Source of the DNA: Acidobacteriota bacterium
GTDB lineage: Bacteria > Acidobacteriota > Terriglobia > Terriglobales > Acidobacteriaceae
Length of the DNA: 64,000 bases
Assembly (NCBI GenBank): GCA_003225055.1
Contig: QIAU01000188.1
Span: 26,316-90,315, forward strand
Direction: 5' to 3'
A model generated the notes under the pieces. That model had not been told where the DNA came from. It was given only the letters and a program-made list of their open reading frames with translations, and ran no database searches. Below, in pieces: positions 18,112 to 27,738 of this stretch (positions are counted from its first letter, which is position 1; the number at the start of each line of letters is the position of its first letter). The position numbers and the translations under genes are program-made.

Positions 18112-18933
18112 ATGCGCAGTTTAATCTCCCTAATCCTGGCGTTTACGACTCTGGTTGTCGTTGACGGCGCCCTTTACGCCCAGCAGCAGGCGGCACCTCA
18201 AACTGCCCGACCACAAACGGCGCCGCCTGCCACGCCAAAACCTCAAGACACGGAACTATGGGAGCCGGTGCCCAAAGTAGTTACGCCGGGCGCCGAGTGC
18301 AAGGCGCCCCCCTCCGACGCGATCATTCTGTTTGATGGCAATAATCTCGACGAGTGGGTGTCGGCGAAAGACAAGTCGCCGGCGAAATGGATCGTTACCG
18401 ACGGCGTACTCACCGTGAACAAGGCCGTTGGCAACATCGAAACCAAGCGGGCGTTTCGCAACTATCAACTCCACATTGAATGGAAAATTCCTGCGAACAT
18501 CACAGGCAGCGGTCAGGCACGCGGTAATAGTGGCGTGTTTCTCGCCTCCACCGCCCCCGATGCCGGATATGAGCTGCAGGTGCTCGATTCGTACAACAAC
18601 CAAACCTACGTCAATGGCATGGCCGGCAGCATCTACAAGCAAAGCATTCCGCTGGTCAACCCGAGTCACAAGCCGGGCGAGTGGCAAAGCTACGACGTGG
18701 TTTGGACAGCACCCATCTTCAATGCCGACGGTTCCCTGAGGACTCCAGCGTATGTGACGGTCTTCTTCAATGGCGTGCTGGTCGAGAATCACTTCGAGTT
18801 GAAGGGTGAGACGCGATATATCGGCCAAGCTTCTTACAAGAAGTACGACACGGCGCCGATTCTGCTGCAGGCGCACGGCGATCCGAGCGAGCCCATCAGT
18901 TTCCGGAATATCTGGGTTAGGGAACTCAATTAG
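18112..18933 (+). CDS. DUF1080 domain protein (3-keto-disaccharide hydrolase family)
   Basis: A 273-residue exported protein with signal peptide MRSLISLILAFTTLVVVDGALYAQ, then a Gln/Pro/Ala-rich linker (to about 45). The LamG-like DUF1080 fold (about 70-270) carries typical blocks: ILFDGNNLDEWV, WKIPANITGSGQARGNSGVFL, GYELQVLDSYNNQTYVNGMA, GSIYKQSIPLVNPSH, and FRNIWVREL at the end. ATG at 18112 is preceded by TTGAGGA; upstream in-frame starts lack a leader. Family members cleave 3-keto glycosides produced by Gfo/Idh/MocA dehydrogenases. The divergent neighbour is exactly such a dehydrogenase, and both carry export signals, placing the pair in the periplasm. Confidence 0.93.
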   Translation: MRSLISLILAFTTLVVVDGALYAQQQAAPQTARPQTAPPATPKPQDTELWEPVPKVVTPGAECKAPPSDAIILFDGNNLDEWVSAKDKSPAKWIVTDGVLTVNKAVGNIETKRAFRNYQLHIEWKIPANITGSGQARGNSGVFLASTAPDAGYELQVLDSYNNQTYVNGMAGSIYKQSIPLVNPSHKPGEWQSYDVVWTAPIFNADGSLRTPAYVTVFFNGVLVENHFELKGETRYIGQASYKKYDTAPILLQAHGDPSEPISFRNIWVRELN

Positions 18934-19842
18934 CGTTCGCGGATTCTATTTCGTGCTGGTCTGTTGGTGCTCATGCCCAGCGGCCACTCGTTTTGAGTGT
19001 AATCGCTGTTAGCTTGCAGGCTGCGATGCGTCGAGGGGGCTATGTCTCCCATTTCCTTGAGCGGCTGCCGTATGGTAGTCAGCCGCGGCGAGATGAACTC
19101 GGCAAGATGGATGTCATCCACTCCCACGACTGAGATGTCGCCCGAACCGTAAGCCCGCGGTCCTGAAGGGCGCGGAGGGCTCCAATTGCAGATCCCTTAT
19201 TGAAAACCATAATGGTAGTGAAGTCATGGGTACGCTGCGTCAATGCCATGGCAGCATGGTATCCCGCTCCATCATCGACAATTTACTCGCCTCGCAATAA
19301 TTGCCCATGGTAGCCGTAAGCTTCTCTCTCACGGCCACACCTGTTTCACTAATAGCCCTCAGGATGGCTGCCCACCGCGCTTCCGTGTCGCCGTTGTGTT
19401 CGGGTCCTCTGAAAAAAGCGAAATCGCAACCACGGGGACTGGCATGGGTTTCTTCAAAGGCATCTTGATCAAGATCATGACTTCGACCTGGCGATCCATC
19501 AGCACGTCAGGATAATTTTCAACTTCCTCTGACGCAAACCCGTGGCTCTCGACAAAATAATTGAATTTTGCCTCTGCCAATTTTGACTCGGATACCACTG
19601 ATCAGCATGGCAGAAAACTGATCGCCAATTTCCGGTACCAGGGTTCCAATATTGAAGGGTCGCTTCGCTTGCAGGTAGCGTGCGAACAGGTTCGGCCGAT
19701 ACTGAAACTTTTCTACCGCCTCCCAAATGCGTGCTTTTGTCCCCTTGGCGATTGTGCTCGTGGGTGGAGAGCCGGTTAAAACAACCGAAACCGTAGTCGG
19801 GGATAATTCTAAGGTATTCGGCAGGGAGCTTTAGAGTGACTC
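18930..19842 (-). pseudogene. LacI-family transcriptional regulator, multiply frameshifted
   Basis: Read on the minus strand from 19842, pieces of a complete LacI repressor appear in order: VTLKLPAEY then LSPTTVSVVLTGSPPTSTIA (helix-turn-helix), RIWEAVEKFQYRPNLFARYL (hinge side), PFNIGTLVPEIGDQFSAMLI, AEAKFNYFVESHGFASEEVE and PVPVVAISLFSED (19359-19598 frame), TTIMVFNKGSAIGALRA, then VVGVDDIHLAEFISPRLTTI (18930-19127 frame). At least four frameshifts separate them, so no repressor can be made. Its place beside the sugar genes suggests it once controlled them. The C-terminal end stops at the DUF1080 gene, with which it is convergent. Confidence 0.87.
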
Positions 19843-20267
19843 GCTGCCCCGGGGTTCTTAACCCCCCCGCCGCTTTCGTGACTACTCCCCGACCTAAAGG
19901 TCAGGGCTTCTCAAGCCAACACAGGGCTACTAACTGTGCTTGACGCTTGAAGGCTCAGTCCAAGCCTGAGTATTTCCGGCGAAACGGCCCTCTGCTGTCA
20001 TACCCATTTGCACACTCACCGAAAAGCGGACAGGTTTTGGTCCGCAGGTTGGCGACTTCTCGGGTACCAGGTCGTAACTGTTCTTGGGGGTATGTTAGGA
20101 GTTCTGAGCTTATTTCCCTGAAAAAACAGGGCACAAGAAGTCATGAACAGAGGTTGACAATGAGTGTTGCTGGTGCCAAAGTCCACAATCTGAAACGCTT
20201 TAGACACGGGAATTTTGGTCATTCCTCGGATCAATAAGCGGGAGAACTGTACGCGAGGAGAATCCCT
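19843..20267 (+). other. Leader region of receptor 2, with small hairpins
   Basis: About 425 bp without a supported gene. Two small palindromes are visible: GGGGTT-ctt-AACCCC (19851-19865) and GACCT-aa-AGGTC (19891-19902). A TTGACA-like hexamer lies near 20154 but lacks a convincing -10 at the right distance. A good ribosome-binding site (GAGGAGAA, about 20250-20258) precedes the receptor ATG. Regulation may lie here, but nothing specific can be assigned. Confidence 0.4.
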
Positions 20268-23200
20268 ATGAGATTCAGCCCGAACCGCGTCCTTGTGTTT
20301 TGTATTGCAGTTTGCGTTCTCGCAGCCATCGTTCAAAGCGGCTTTGCGCAGACGTTCTCAGCATCGATAACAGGTGTTGTCACTGATCCGATCGGCGGTG
20401 TAGTTCAGGGAGCCAGGCTTCGTCTCCTGAACATGAATACGCATGACACTCGCGAGACCACTTCGAACGCCACCGGACTATACAAATTCGACAATCTGCT
20501 GCCGGGAACTTACCAGATTACGGCCGAAGCACCGGGCTTCACATCTTACGTGCGTAGCAACATGATCTTGCGTGCGAACACCGCCGCGACTGTAAATGTC
20601 TCACTCTTGGTCGGGGGAGCACAGGAGCGCGTCCAGGTGACGGCCGAGGCGGTCCTGCTCGATACCGAGTCTGCCAACAACACGGTCACCTTGGACTCGC
20701 ACCTAATCGAGTCATTGCCGAATAATTACCGCAACCCTCTGAATTTCGTGTTCGCGCTGGCTGGCACTACCGAGGCCCAAAGCGGCATGACTTCGAACTC
20801 AACCAGCTTCGACCAAAACGGCAGCTCCTTCGGTCTCAACGGGGGACGAAGCGGCAACGAGCAGATTCTCATCGATGGCGCTCCTTCGACGGCGGTGGAT
20901 TGGGGCGGGCTTCTGGTTGCTCCCACGAATGATTCCGTGCAGGAGCAGCAGATTGTGCAGAATGTATACGATGCTCAGTACGAACGCGCCGGGGCCGGCG
21001 TGGTCACGCTGGTCACGAAAAGTGGCGGCCAGTCGTTCCACGGTGAAGTTTACGATTACATGCGCAACTCCGCGCTCGATGCCAACACCTGGTCGAATGA
21101 CTTTAACCATACACCGAAGGGCCTGTTCCACCGCAATCAGTTTGGCGGAACTTTTACCGGGCCCATCACCAGGAGCCATCACCTGTTTGTCTTTGCTGCT
21201 TACGAAGGGCTGCGGCAACCGGAAACCGATTCGAGCGGACCGATGACAGTTCCTACTGCCGCCGAGCGCAACGGCGATTTCTCACATACCTACAGCCCCG
21301 ACGGCACGCTCGCCGTGATCTACAACCCCTTCTCGACAAGAGCAGTGACCGATTCGAGCGGAAAAATCCTCTATTACACGCGCGATCCCTTCCCCGGCAA
21401 TATTATTCCCTCCAATCTTTTCAACTCCGTGGGACAAAAAATCCTTAATTTATATCCCCTGCCCAACCGTCCCAGCACTGGCGCAAACGACATAAACAAC
21501 TATTACGCGCAAGGCAGCGGTTCGACGGCCAACGACAAGTTCGACTGGCGCATCGATTGGGAGCAGAGCGCTAAGAACAGAATCTTTGCGCGCATGTCCG
21601 ACCGCGTTCGCCAGAATAACGTCCCTGCATGCTTTTTCTGCAACGGAGCCGACGAATCCGCGAACAATGATGACCACGGTTTTCAGCTTGTGCTGAACGA
21701 TACTTTCACACCGAATCCTAAATGGGTGATCGACTCCTACGCCGCTTATGGACGCTGGTACGAAGCACAGACTTCCATCGGTTACGGTAAAGCCAATGCG
21801 AGCACAATTGGCCTCTCGCCTGCCTTATTTCAAGCGCCTCTCTTGCCTCTGGTAAATGCCGACATGTATGCCACTCTCGGCAGCACCTATTCGAGCTACA
21901 ACCGTTACGTTCGCAGCAACATCACTGTGCTCGGAAATCTCACCAGGCAATTCAGCAGACACACTTTGAAGTTCGGCGCCAATTACGATATAGCTTTCAT
22001 GAATAACCGCCAGGATACGCCTGGGTCCTTTGGTTTCGGCAGGAGTCTCACGTCCTGCGAGCCAAATCAGGCCGGCGGTCCCTGTCAAGTCCAGCTCGAT
22101 GGCATTTTCACCACCGGCAACGCGATTGCGTCCATGCTGCTGGGAACCGGCAGTGGGTCGTCAACCATACAAATGGACCCTGCGATGGGGCTGCACACGT
22201 TCGGCGCTTACGTTCAAGATCAGTGGCGCGCCACTGACCGCCTGACCATCACGGCTGGCCTGCGTTACGAGAATCAGAGGCCGGCGACCGAGCGCTTCAA
22301 CCGATTGACGTACTTCGATAAAACTGCCGTTAACCCGATCAGTACGGCTCTCGGGTACAACGTTTATGGAGCATTTGAATTCGCGAACCAAGATCATCGC
22401 TCCGCCTGGGGACCCGACAATCTCAACTTCGCTCCTCGCCTGGGGATCGCGTACAGAGTCACGGATAAGCTGGTGGCTCGCCTAGGTGCGGGTATGTTTT
22501 ATGCCCCGGCTTCAGCCATGATCAGCTTCGACGCACCGGGCCAGTTCTTAGGGTTTACATCCAGCACAAACTGGATCGGGACCGTGGACGGCGAAGGATA
22601 CATTCCTACCAATCTCGTCAGCAACCCGTTCCCCAACGGTCTCGTGCAGCCGGTTGGAAGCACACAGGGAGGGTTGACCTATGTCGGAAACGCGGTAAAT
22701 CAGATGTGGCCAAAGGGTTCGCATCCGGTCGGTTACACGGAGCAGTGGAGCATGGATCTGCAATACAGACTGGGCACGCATTCGGTAGTCGAAGCCGGTT
22801 ACATGGGCACGCGCGGACGGCGCTTGATGTATGGGAACCCGAATCTCAATGCCAACCAGCTTCCCACTCAGCTCTTAGCACTCGGCAGCAAATTGAGGGA
22901 CTTGGTTCCCAATCCCTTCTACGGCGTGATCACCGATCCGAACAGCCCGCTTAGCGGCCAGACCATACCCTATAACCAACTTCTCCGGCCCTTTCCCGAA
23001 TACGTTTATCTCAACTGGACACGCTCCTTGCCGGGTGCCAGCTCCGCCTATGATGCGCTGAGCCTCAAATATACGAAACAGTTCTCTAATGGTTTCAGCC
23101 TGATCTCCACTTATGTGTGGTCGAAGGCGCTCGACAATGGATCGGAGGATTTCCTTGGCTGGACCATCGGAAATATGTGGCGCGATTCCTACAACACGAA

Positions 23201-23804
23201 ACTGGACTATGCCATCAGTACCCACGATGTTCCGCATGGCTTCGCCACCGCATTCGTCTATCAACCGCCCTATGGCAGAGGCAAACGCTGGGGAGGCGGG
23301 GCGCCAGCGGTGGTTAATCAGATTCTCGGGAATTGGGAAGTTTCTGGGGTCGTCCGATTGACCAGCGGTCTGCCTTTACTGCCGGCGTTCTATTCTTCCA
23401 ACCCGCTGGGTGAGTTCGGCTTTCCGGGACCGGGGTTACCGAATGTCGTAGGAAACCCCAAGCCGGCACACCGGACCACGTCTAACTGGATCAGCGCCGA
23501 CGCATTTGCCGCACCGGCTGAGTTCACCTACGGGAATGAGCCACAGCGCATGACGCAACTTCGCGAGGCTCCCACGAAGAATGTTGATCTCGCCGTGGCT
23601 AAATCCTTTGGCCCGGAACGCTTCCGCGCGCAGTTTCGAGCCGAATTCCTGAATGCCTTCAATCACCCGATCTACGGCGGTGAATTTTTTGGAACTTGGG
23701 GTAGCAACATAGCGAACTGCATCGATTGCGGCAATTTTGGACAGGTATACGGCACGCGCAACAATCCGCGTAACATCCAGCTCAGTTTGAAGCTGATGTT
23801 CTGA
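20268..23804 (+). CDS. TonB-dependent receptor, Oar-like (receptor 2)
   Basis: An 1178-residue outer-membrane receptor. The signal peptide ends near SGFAQ (about residue 27). The carboxypeptidase-regulatory fold spans about 30-115 (ASITGVVTDPIGGVVQGARL, GLYKFDNLLPGTYQITAEAP). The plug follows at about 125-290 (NGGRSGNEQILIDGAPSTAV, GAGVVTLVTKSGGQSFHGEV), then the barrel, with FGAYVQDQWRATDRLTITAG around residue 645 and the terminal signature LSLKLMF. A strong GAGGAGAA site supports the ATG. It lies directly after the sugar-processing genes and is followed by a broken sugar isomerase gene, so a carbohydrate ligand is the best guess. No SusD, TonB or sigma/anti-sigma gene is nearby. Confidence 0.94.
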   Translation: MRFSPNRVLVFCIAVCVLAAIVQSGFAQTFSASITGVVTDPIGGVVQGARLRLLNMNTHDTRETTSNATGLYKFDNLLPGTYQITAEAPGFTSYVRSNMILRANTAATVNVSLLVGGAQERVQVTAEAVLLDTESANNTVTLDSHLIESLPNNYRNPLNFVFALAGTTEAQSGMTSNSTSFDQNGSSFGLNGGRSGNEQILIDGAPSTAVDWGGLLVAPTNDSVQEQQIVQNVYDAQYERAGAGVVTLVTKSGGQSFHGEVYDYMRNSALDANTWSNDFNHTPKGLFHRNQFGGTFTGPITRSHHLFVFAAYEGLRQPETDSSGPMTVPTAAERNGDFSHTYSPDGTLAVIYNPFSTRAVTDSSGKILYYTRDPFPGNIIPSNLFNSVGQKILNLYPLPNRPSTGANDINNYYAQGSGSTANDKFDWRIDWEQSAKNRIFARMSDRVRQNNVPACFFCNGADESANNDDHGFQLVLNDTFTPNPKWVIDSYAAYGRWYEAQTSIGYGKANASTIGLSPALFQAPLLPLVNADMYATLGSTYSSYNRYVRSNITVLGNLTRQFSRHTLKFGANYDIAFMNNRQDTPGSFGFGRSLTSCEPNQAGGPCQVQLDGIFTTGNAIASMLLGTGSGSSTIQMDPAMGLHTFGAYVQDQWRATDRLTITAGLRYENQRPATERFNRLTYFDKTAVNPISTALGYNVYGAFEFANQDHRSAWGPDNLNFAPRLGIAYRVTDKLVARLGAGMFYAPASAMISFDAPGQFLGFTSSTNWIGTVDGEGYIPTNLVSNPFPNGLVQPVGSTQGGLTYVGNAVNQMWPKGSHPVGYTEQWSMDLQYRLGTHSVVEAGYMGTRGRRLMYGNPNLNANQLPTQLLALGSKLRDLVPNPFYGVITDPNSPLSGQTIPYNQLLRPFPEYVYLNWTRSLPGASSAYDALSLKYTKQFSNGFSLISTYVWSKALDNGSEDFLGWTIGNMWRDSYNTKLDYAISTHDVPHGFATAFVYQPPYGRGKRWGGGAPAVVNQILGNWEVSGVVRLTSGLPLLPAFYSSNPLGEFGFPGPGLPNVVGNPKPAHRTTSNWISADAFAAPAEFTYGNEPQRMTQLREAPTKNVDLAVAKSFGPERFRAQFRAEFLNAFNHPIYGGEFFGTWGSNIANCIDCGNFGQVYGTRNNPRNIQLSLKLMF

Positions 23805-23810
23805 TTTCGA

Positions 23811-24001
23811 CTGAACGATGCCGCCGGCCACTTCACGGAAGTGGGCAATGGAACCATCGCCTGGCCGCAGATACTACAAGCGGCGCAAAAGCTACACATG
23901 GAGCACTATTTCGTGGGGCAGGATAAGTGCGACAAGCCGCCGATCGACAGCTTGAGCAGTCGCTATCACTACCTGAAACCGCTGTTCGCCAACACAACAT
24001 G
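23811..24001 (+). pseudogene. Sugar phosphate isomerase/epimerase, 3' fragment
   Basis: Immediately after receptor 2, one frame reads GHFTEVGNGTIAWPQILQAA followed by a HYFVGQDKCDKPPIDSL segment, the C-terminal end of xylose-isomerase-like TIM-barrel proteins (vGeG.idw..il.aa...gve.y.vEqD.c...p). The upstream three quarters of the gene are missing. A small intact isomerase gene of the same superfamily lies at 13415-14374, but this fragment differs from it and is not a copy. Confidence 0.72.
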
Positions 24002-24808
24002 GCGTGACAAACGGCCGTGCGATGTAAGCCAGCTCCGGGTGCGAAGTTTCCGATGAACGTCCTTACCGGCCGCTATGGAAAGCGCTTTTCGGAGCCACCC
24101 GCGTCGCGTATTTTTCAAAGTATAGGAAAACCGAATTCGAGGAGACTCCGGAGCGTCTTCGTGGCGATTTGGCTTCCCTTCGGGGCAGGTGGTGACGAGA
24201 TTTCCACGTCATGGGAGAAGCCCATCCCAAAGCAAGGACAGATAATGTTGATGCCCATCTATTGTTGATGCCGATGCTGTTACTGTTCTGGATGGGAACG
24301 CCGATCTGTGACCTGATCCGCAGACGGACACAACCACAATCAGCAGCGGCTACATCATGACCATGCAAAGTTGAGAAGCGGCTGGATGTCGCCATCATCC
24401 GCCTCTCTGATCGCCTCCAGATATCGCGTGGCGTGCTTCACCTTCTTTGACCAGATTAGCGCAACTCCAAGAGGGTGCGGGACGGCCAAGTTTCATTACG
24501 AGCACGTCGGCGACCAGAAGGCCATGCCTGGCGTTACTGTTCCTACATAAGTGAAAGAGCACAAGCCGATGGCAGAACCGAAAGGCTATTTCATCGAATG
24601 GTACGTGCTGTTCTCAATCCAGTAGCATTCGTCTGATGAACCCATCTTTCACATCTGACCGCAGCCGGTCATACTCCAACTGAGCCAATGTGCGCCGATG
24701 CCAAACAGATCGGTGCGGAGTGTGCAGACATGAAGAGGAGGAGGATGCGGAAGAAAGCCCAGTACTGGCAGAACATATTTTAATAATTCGCCAGGCGGCG
24801 CAGACGGG
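24002..24808 (+). other. Gene-poor region, probably decayed DNA
   Basis: About 800 bp with only short open frames on either strand. A phrase near 24490-24545 (KFHYEHVGDQKAMPGVTVPT) looks coding but could not be placed in a family. No promoters, repeats or terminators were recognised. It is flanked by the isomerase fragment and by the 3' end of a membrane-protein gene. Confidence 0.4.
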
Positions 24809-25741
24809 TCACCCGCCTTCGGGAACCGAGGGCATCCCAATAGCAGGCATCGGCACCGGTTGCGCCTCCATGTCTGGTTCTGTCATTTTCTGCCGATAGA
24901 ATGCGACGGCAACGGCACGCTGCCAGAAACGCGCTGCAAGCCACAGAAGCAGGATCAGTTGACCGATCACGAAAGCGCCCAGCACGCTGCTGGAAGGCAC
25001 CCCTACATGCCAAACCCAGATCCCCACTGCCAGCACAATCACCGCAACAGTGGAAATGAGAACGTAGCTGCCCAGCAGCTGTCCCAGATTGCTCCGCGTG
25101 TTCCGAAGGCCGATCGCAATCGATTTTCGCACACGCCCTTCGTCTCTCAGAACAACGTCCACTTGTGCCAGATCAAACCAGACTCGGATGGTGGTCATGA
25201 TGAGAAAAATGATCACGAATCCCGCGCAGCGCGTGTAAAACGGCAGCTTCTCACTCGAGCTTTCCCCGGCAAGTTTGGCGAGCGCGCCTTGGATCCCGGA
25301 AAGGATGCCGAAGGTGGGCACAGCAATCAGCAGAAAGAAAAGCACGAGGCGCACAAAGCGCCAAAGATTTCCACCGCAGGTACTGAAAAATTTGTCGCGC
25401 GGCAGTCGTTCGTCAGAGGCATAACCCCGCAGCACTCCCGGGATAAACAGCAGGGTCGTGAGAAAAAACAGAAAAACACAATAGAATGCCGGCATGGTAG
25501 AGCTGTTGGGGGAACCCATTTCAGGTCGTGACAACATCTCGATCAGAACCACTGGATCAAAGCCGTGGAGCAGCTTATCGGCGTACACGTTGTTGTCCAG
25601 AATCGCGTGCGCGTGGGCGCGAAAGCCGGAAGACCCGAACGCAGCCAATGTTAGGTTTAAAACAAAGAACCACACGATATAGCGTTTGTGTCTCCCCGCA
25701 ATACGCGCGCCTGAGGAAATCAGGTTTCCCTTCTCCTTCAT
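24809..25741 (-). CDS. Multi-pass inner-membrane protein of unknown function
   Basis: About 310 residues with about five or six predicted membrane helices: YIVWFFVLNLTLAAFG, FYCVFLFFLTTLLFIPGVL, FVRLVLFFLLIAVPTFGIL, CAGFVIIFLIMTTIRVWF, LGSYVLISTVAVIVLAVGI and VLGAFVIGQLILLLWLAA. A conserved-looking loop RVWFDLAQVDVVLRD resembles DUF4013-type membrane proteins, but the family is not certain. The start at 25741 is preferred because TAGGAG sits about 10 nt upstream; the ATG at 25765 would overlap the M1 peptidase. The gene begins 11 bp after the peptidase stop, so both are one operon and the protein may assist or anchor the peptidase. Confidence 0.82.
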   Translation of the reverse strand: MKEKGNLISSGARIAGRHKRYIVWFFVLNLTLAAFGSSGFRAHAHAILDNNVYADKLLHGFDPVVLIEMLSRPEMGSPNSSTMPAFYCVFLFFLTTLLFIPGVLRGYASDERLPRDKFFSTCGGNLWRFVRLVLFFLLIAVPTFGILSGIQGALAKLAGESSSEKLPFYTRCAGFVIIFLIMTTIRVWFDLAQVDVVLRDEGRVRKSIAIGLRNTRSNLGQLLGSYVLISTVAVIVLAVGIWVWHVGVPSSSVLGAFVIGQLILLLWLAARFWQRAVAVAFYRQKMTEPDMEAQPVPMPAIGMPSVPEGG

Positions 25742-25752
25742 TGGCGTGTCTC

Positions 25753-27738
25753 CTACACTAGCCATGCGGCCAGGATTTGGGCAAGAAACTGGCTGACGAA
25801 GCCAAAATAATTGGCCAGCTTGCGCGCCGCTGCTCGGTTGGGCTTTGCGGTGCGGCTGTTATTGAAGTTATTGCGGTCGAATTGTATCTTGTGATCGGGA
25901 TCGATCTCGACCGACTCCACCTTTGCCTTCTTCTCATAGGTGTACCTTACCCAGCGATCCTGTCCATCCCAGTGTTCGCGGACTTTCTCGCCGTTATCGA
26001 ACTTGATTTCCACGTCCACCGGGACAACGAAATCTTCCTTGCGGTGCAGCCAGACGTTCGACCGGTATGCCTCTTCCCGCTTCTTCTCTGCCTGTTTCCT
26101 TTCGTGCTTTTCTTTGTACCAGTCCACCGGCTCGGAATTGAACTTGAGTACCTCGTAATCAAGCACTTGGGTGCCGTAGACCGCCTGGCTGAAATACCAG
26201 CGCAGGTCTTTGCCCGAGACCTCTTCCATGGTTCTCAGAAAATCTTCTTTCGTGGGATGGGTAAAGCGATAGCGTATGAAGTAGGTGTGCATGGCCCGTC
26301 GCATCGTGTCCTCACCGATGATGTTTTCCAGCGTGAGCAGGACGACGGCGGTCTTCCCGTAAGTTATCCCGCCGTAAGATCCGGAGGTCGCATATTGCCA
26401 CCCCTTGCGAGCCATGGGATCGAGATCAGCCACCCCGATATAGTTGAGTCTCTGCAATTCCCGCTCACCGGCCGCGATGCCACCCAGATTCATGATCGAG
26501 GTGTTTTGCCCGAGAACAGAATCCATGACTTTCACTTCGGTGTAGCTGTTGATCCCCTCATCCATCCAGGCATCTTCGAATTCGTTGGTGGCCACCATGC
26601 CGTACCAGTACTGGTGCCCAAATTCGTGTTCCACTACCACCTCCGGCAGGTAAAATCCCTCCGGCATCCACCAGGTAGTCCCGCCGGTGATGAAGGTGGG
26701 GTATTCCATGCCTTCGGCCGCGGAACCGTGTTCGGGGTCCACCAGCGTGAGCGTTTTATAAGGATAGGGACCGTACCATGCCTCAAACCGGCTTAGCGTC
26801 TCCTTGAGAATCCGCGCATGACGTCCAGACTGGTTCCAATGCGCCGGTTGCATCATGATGTGCAAGTTAACCGGACCCATGCTTCCCTGGAACGTATCAT
26901 CCAAAATCTTGTAATGGGGACTGGCAGTCCAGGCGAAATCGTGGATGTCATCGCCATGGTAGGTAACCGTCTTCGTTCCATCGGAATGGTTCACGCTACT
27001 GACCAAGATGCCGCTGGCGCCAACTACCTCATATTGCGGTAGTGTCAGCTTGACGTCATAGACACCGAAGTCCGCGAAGAACTCCGTCATCCCGTGGAAC
27101 TGGCGGCAATTCCAAGCACCCTGCCACCAGACGCCAACCTTCGGAAACCACTGCCCTCCGAGAACGAAATCGCTCTTCCACCCCGTGCGCTCCAGCGTTT
27201 CAGGAAACTGGTCGTGGAAATTGATCTTGAACCGCACGTACGCGTTCGGCGGGACCGGTTTGGGAAGGCGCACCTGGACCACGGTGTGATCGTCTTTGTT
27301 GTCGTCATCCGGCTGAATGAATTCCAGTTGCGAGGTGAAATCCCCCATCCCGACGACTTCGAATTTCTTGATGTCGTCGGCGCCGTAGTACTTGCTTTCC
27401 CATTTATCGAACTTTACGTCGCGCGTGCCGTCCCGCTTGCTTTCACGTATCCACGTAGCGTTCGGCTGGAAGCCATTCAGATAAAGATGGAATGGAAAGC
27501 GGTCGAGCGGCTGCCCGGTCAGATTGTGATAGGTAAGTGTCTCAGTCGCGTCCAGCGAGTGCGTCTTGGGGTCGTATTTGGCATCGATGTCGTAGGCCAC
27601 GATGCGCTGCGACAGCGGTTGCGAAGAGTTGATCGCGCTGGTCGTGTTCGGAATTACCGCACTGCCCGGCTGCGACCATGCAGCGCAACTGAACAAAAGC
27701 AACAGACACAAACAGGTAGGTTTTTCTCGTACGACCAT
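25753..27738 (-). CDS. M1-family zinc metallopeptidase, secreted
   Basis: A 661-residue protein with signal peptide (about 1-22, LLLLFSCAAWSQ). The gluzincin core is intact: HEFGHQYWYGMVATNEFE around residue 370 gives HExxH plus the downstream zinc-binding Glu, followed by AWMDEGINSYTE. The GAMEN-like exopeptidase loop is replaced by EGMEYPTFITGG about 30 residues before the zinc site, as in several bacterial M1 relatives. The C-terminal end is Lys/Arg-rich, then hydrophobic (FGFVSQFLAQILAAWLV), possibly a membrane tail. It is first in an operon with the membrane protein 11 bp downstream. Likely role: periplasmic aminopeptidase acting on peptides. Confidence 0.92.
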   Translation of the reverse strand: MVVREKPTCLCLLLLFSCAAWSQPGSAVIPNTTSAINSSQPLSQRIVAYDIDAKYDPKTHSLDATETLTYHNLTGQPLDRFPFHLYLNGFQPNATWIRESKRDGTRDVKFDKWESKYYGADDIKKFEVVGMGDFTSQLEFIQPDDDNKDDHTVVQVRLPKPVPPNAYVRFKINFHDQFPETLERTGWKSDFVLGGQWFPKVGVWWQGAWNCRQFHGMTEFFADFGVYDVKLTLPQYEVVGASGILVSSVNHSDGTKTVTYHGDDIHDFAWTASPHYKILDDTFQGSMGPVNLHIMMQPAHWNQSGRHARILKETLSRFEAWYGPYPYKTLTLVDPEHGSAAEGMEYPTFITGGTTWWMPEGFYLPEVVVEHEFGHQYWYGMVATNEFEDAWMDEGINSYTEVKVMDSVLGQNTSIMNLGGIAAGERELQRLNYIGVADLDPMARKGWQYATSGSYGGITYGKTAVVLLTLENIIGEDTMRRAMHTYFIRYRFTHPTKEDFLRTMEEVSGKDLRWYFSQAVYGTQVLDYEVLKFNSEPVDWYKEKHERKQAEKKREEAYRSNVWLHRKEDFVVPVDVEIKFDNGEKVREHWDGQDRWVRYTYEKKAKVESVEIDPDHKIQFDRNNFNNSRTAKPNRAAARKLANYFGFVSQFLAQILAAWLV

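Noticed and set aside
18256..18876. A 206-codon minus-strand frame
   Set aside because: Antisense of the DUF1080 domain, which has all its family blocks.
25777..26796. A 339-codon plus-strand open frame
   Set aside because: It is the antisense of the M1 peptidase. Its translation is low in motifs, and the opposite strand carries a complete catalytic domain.
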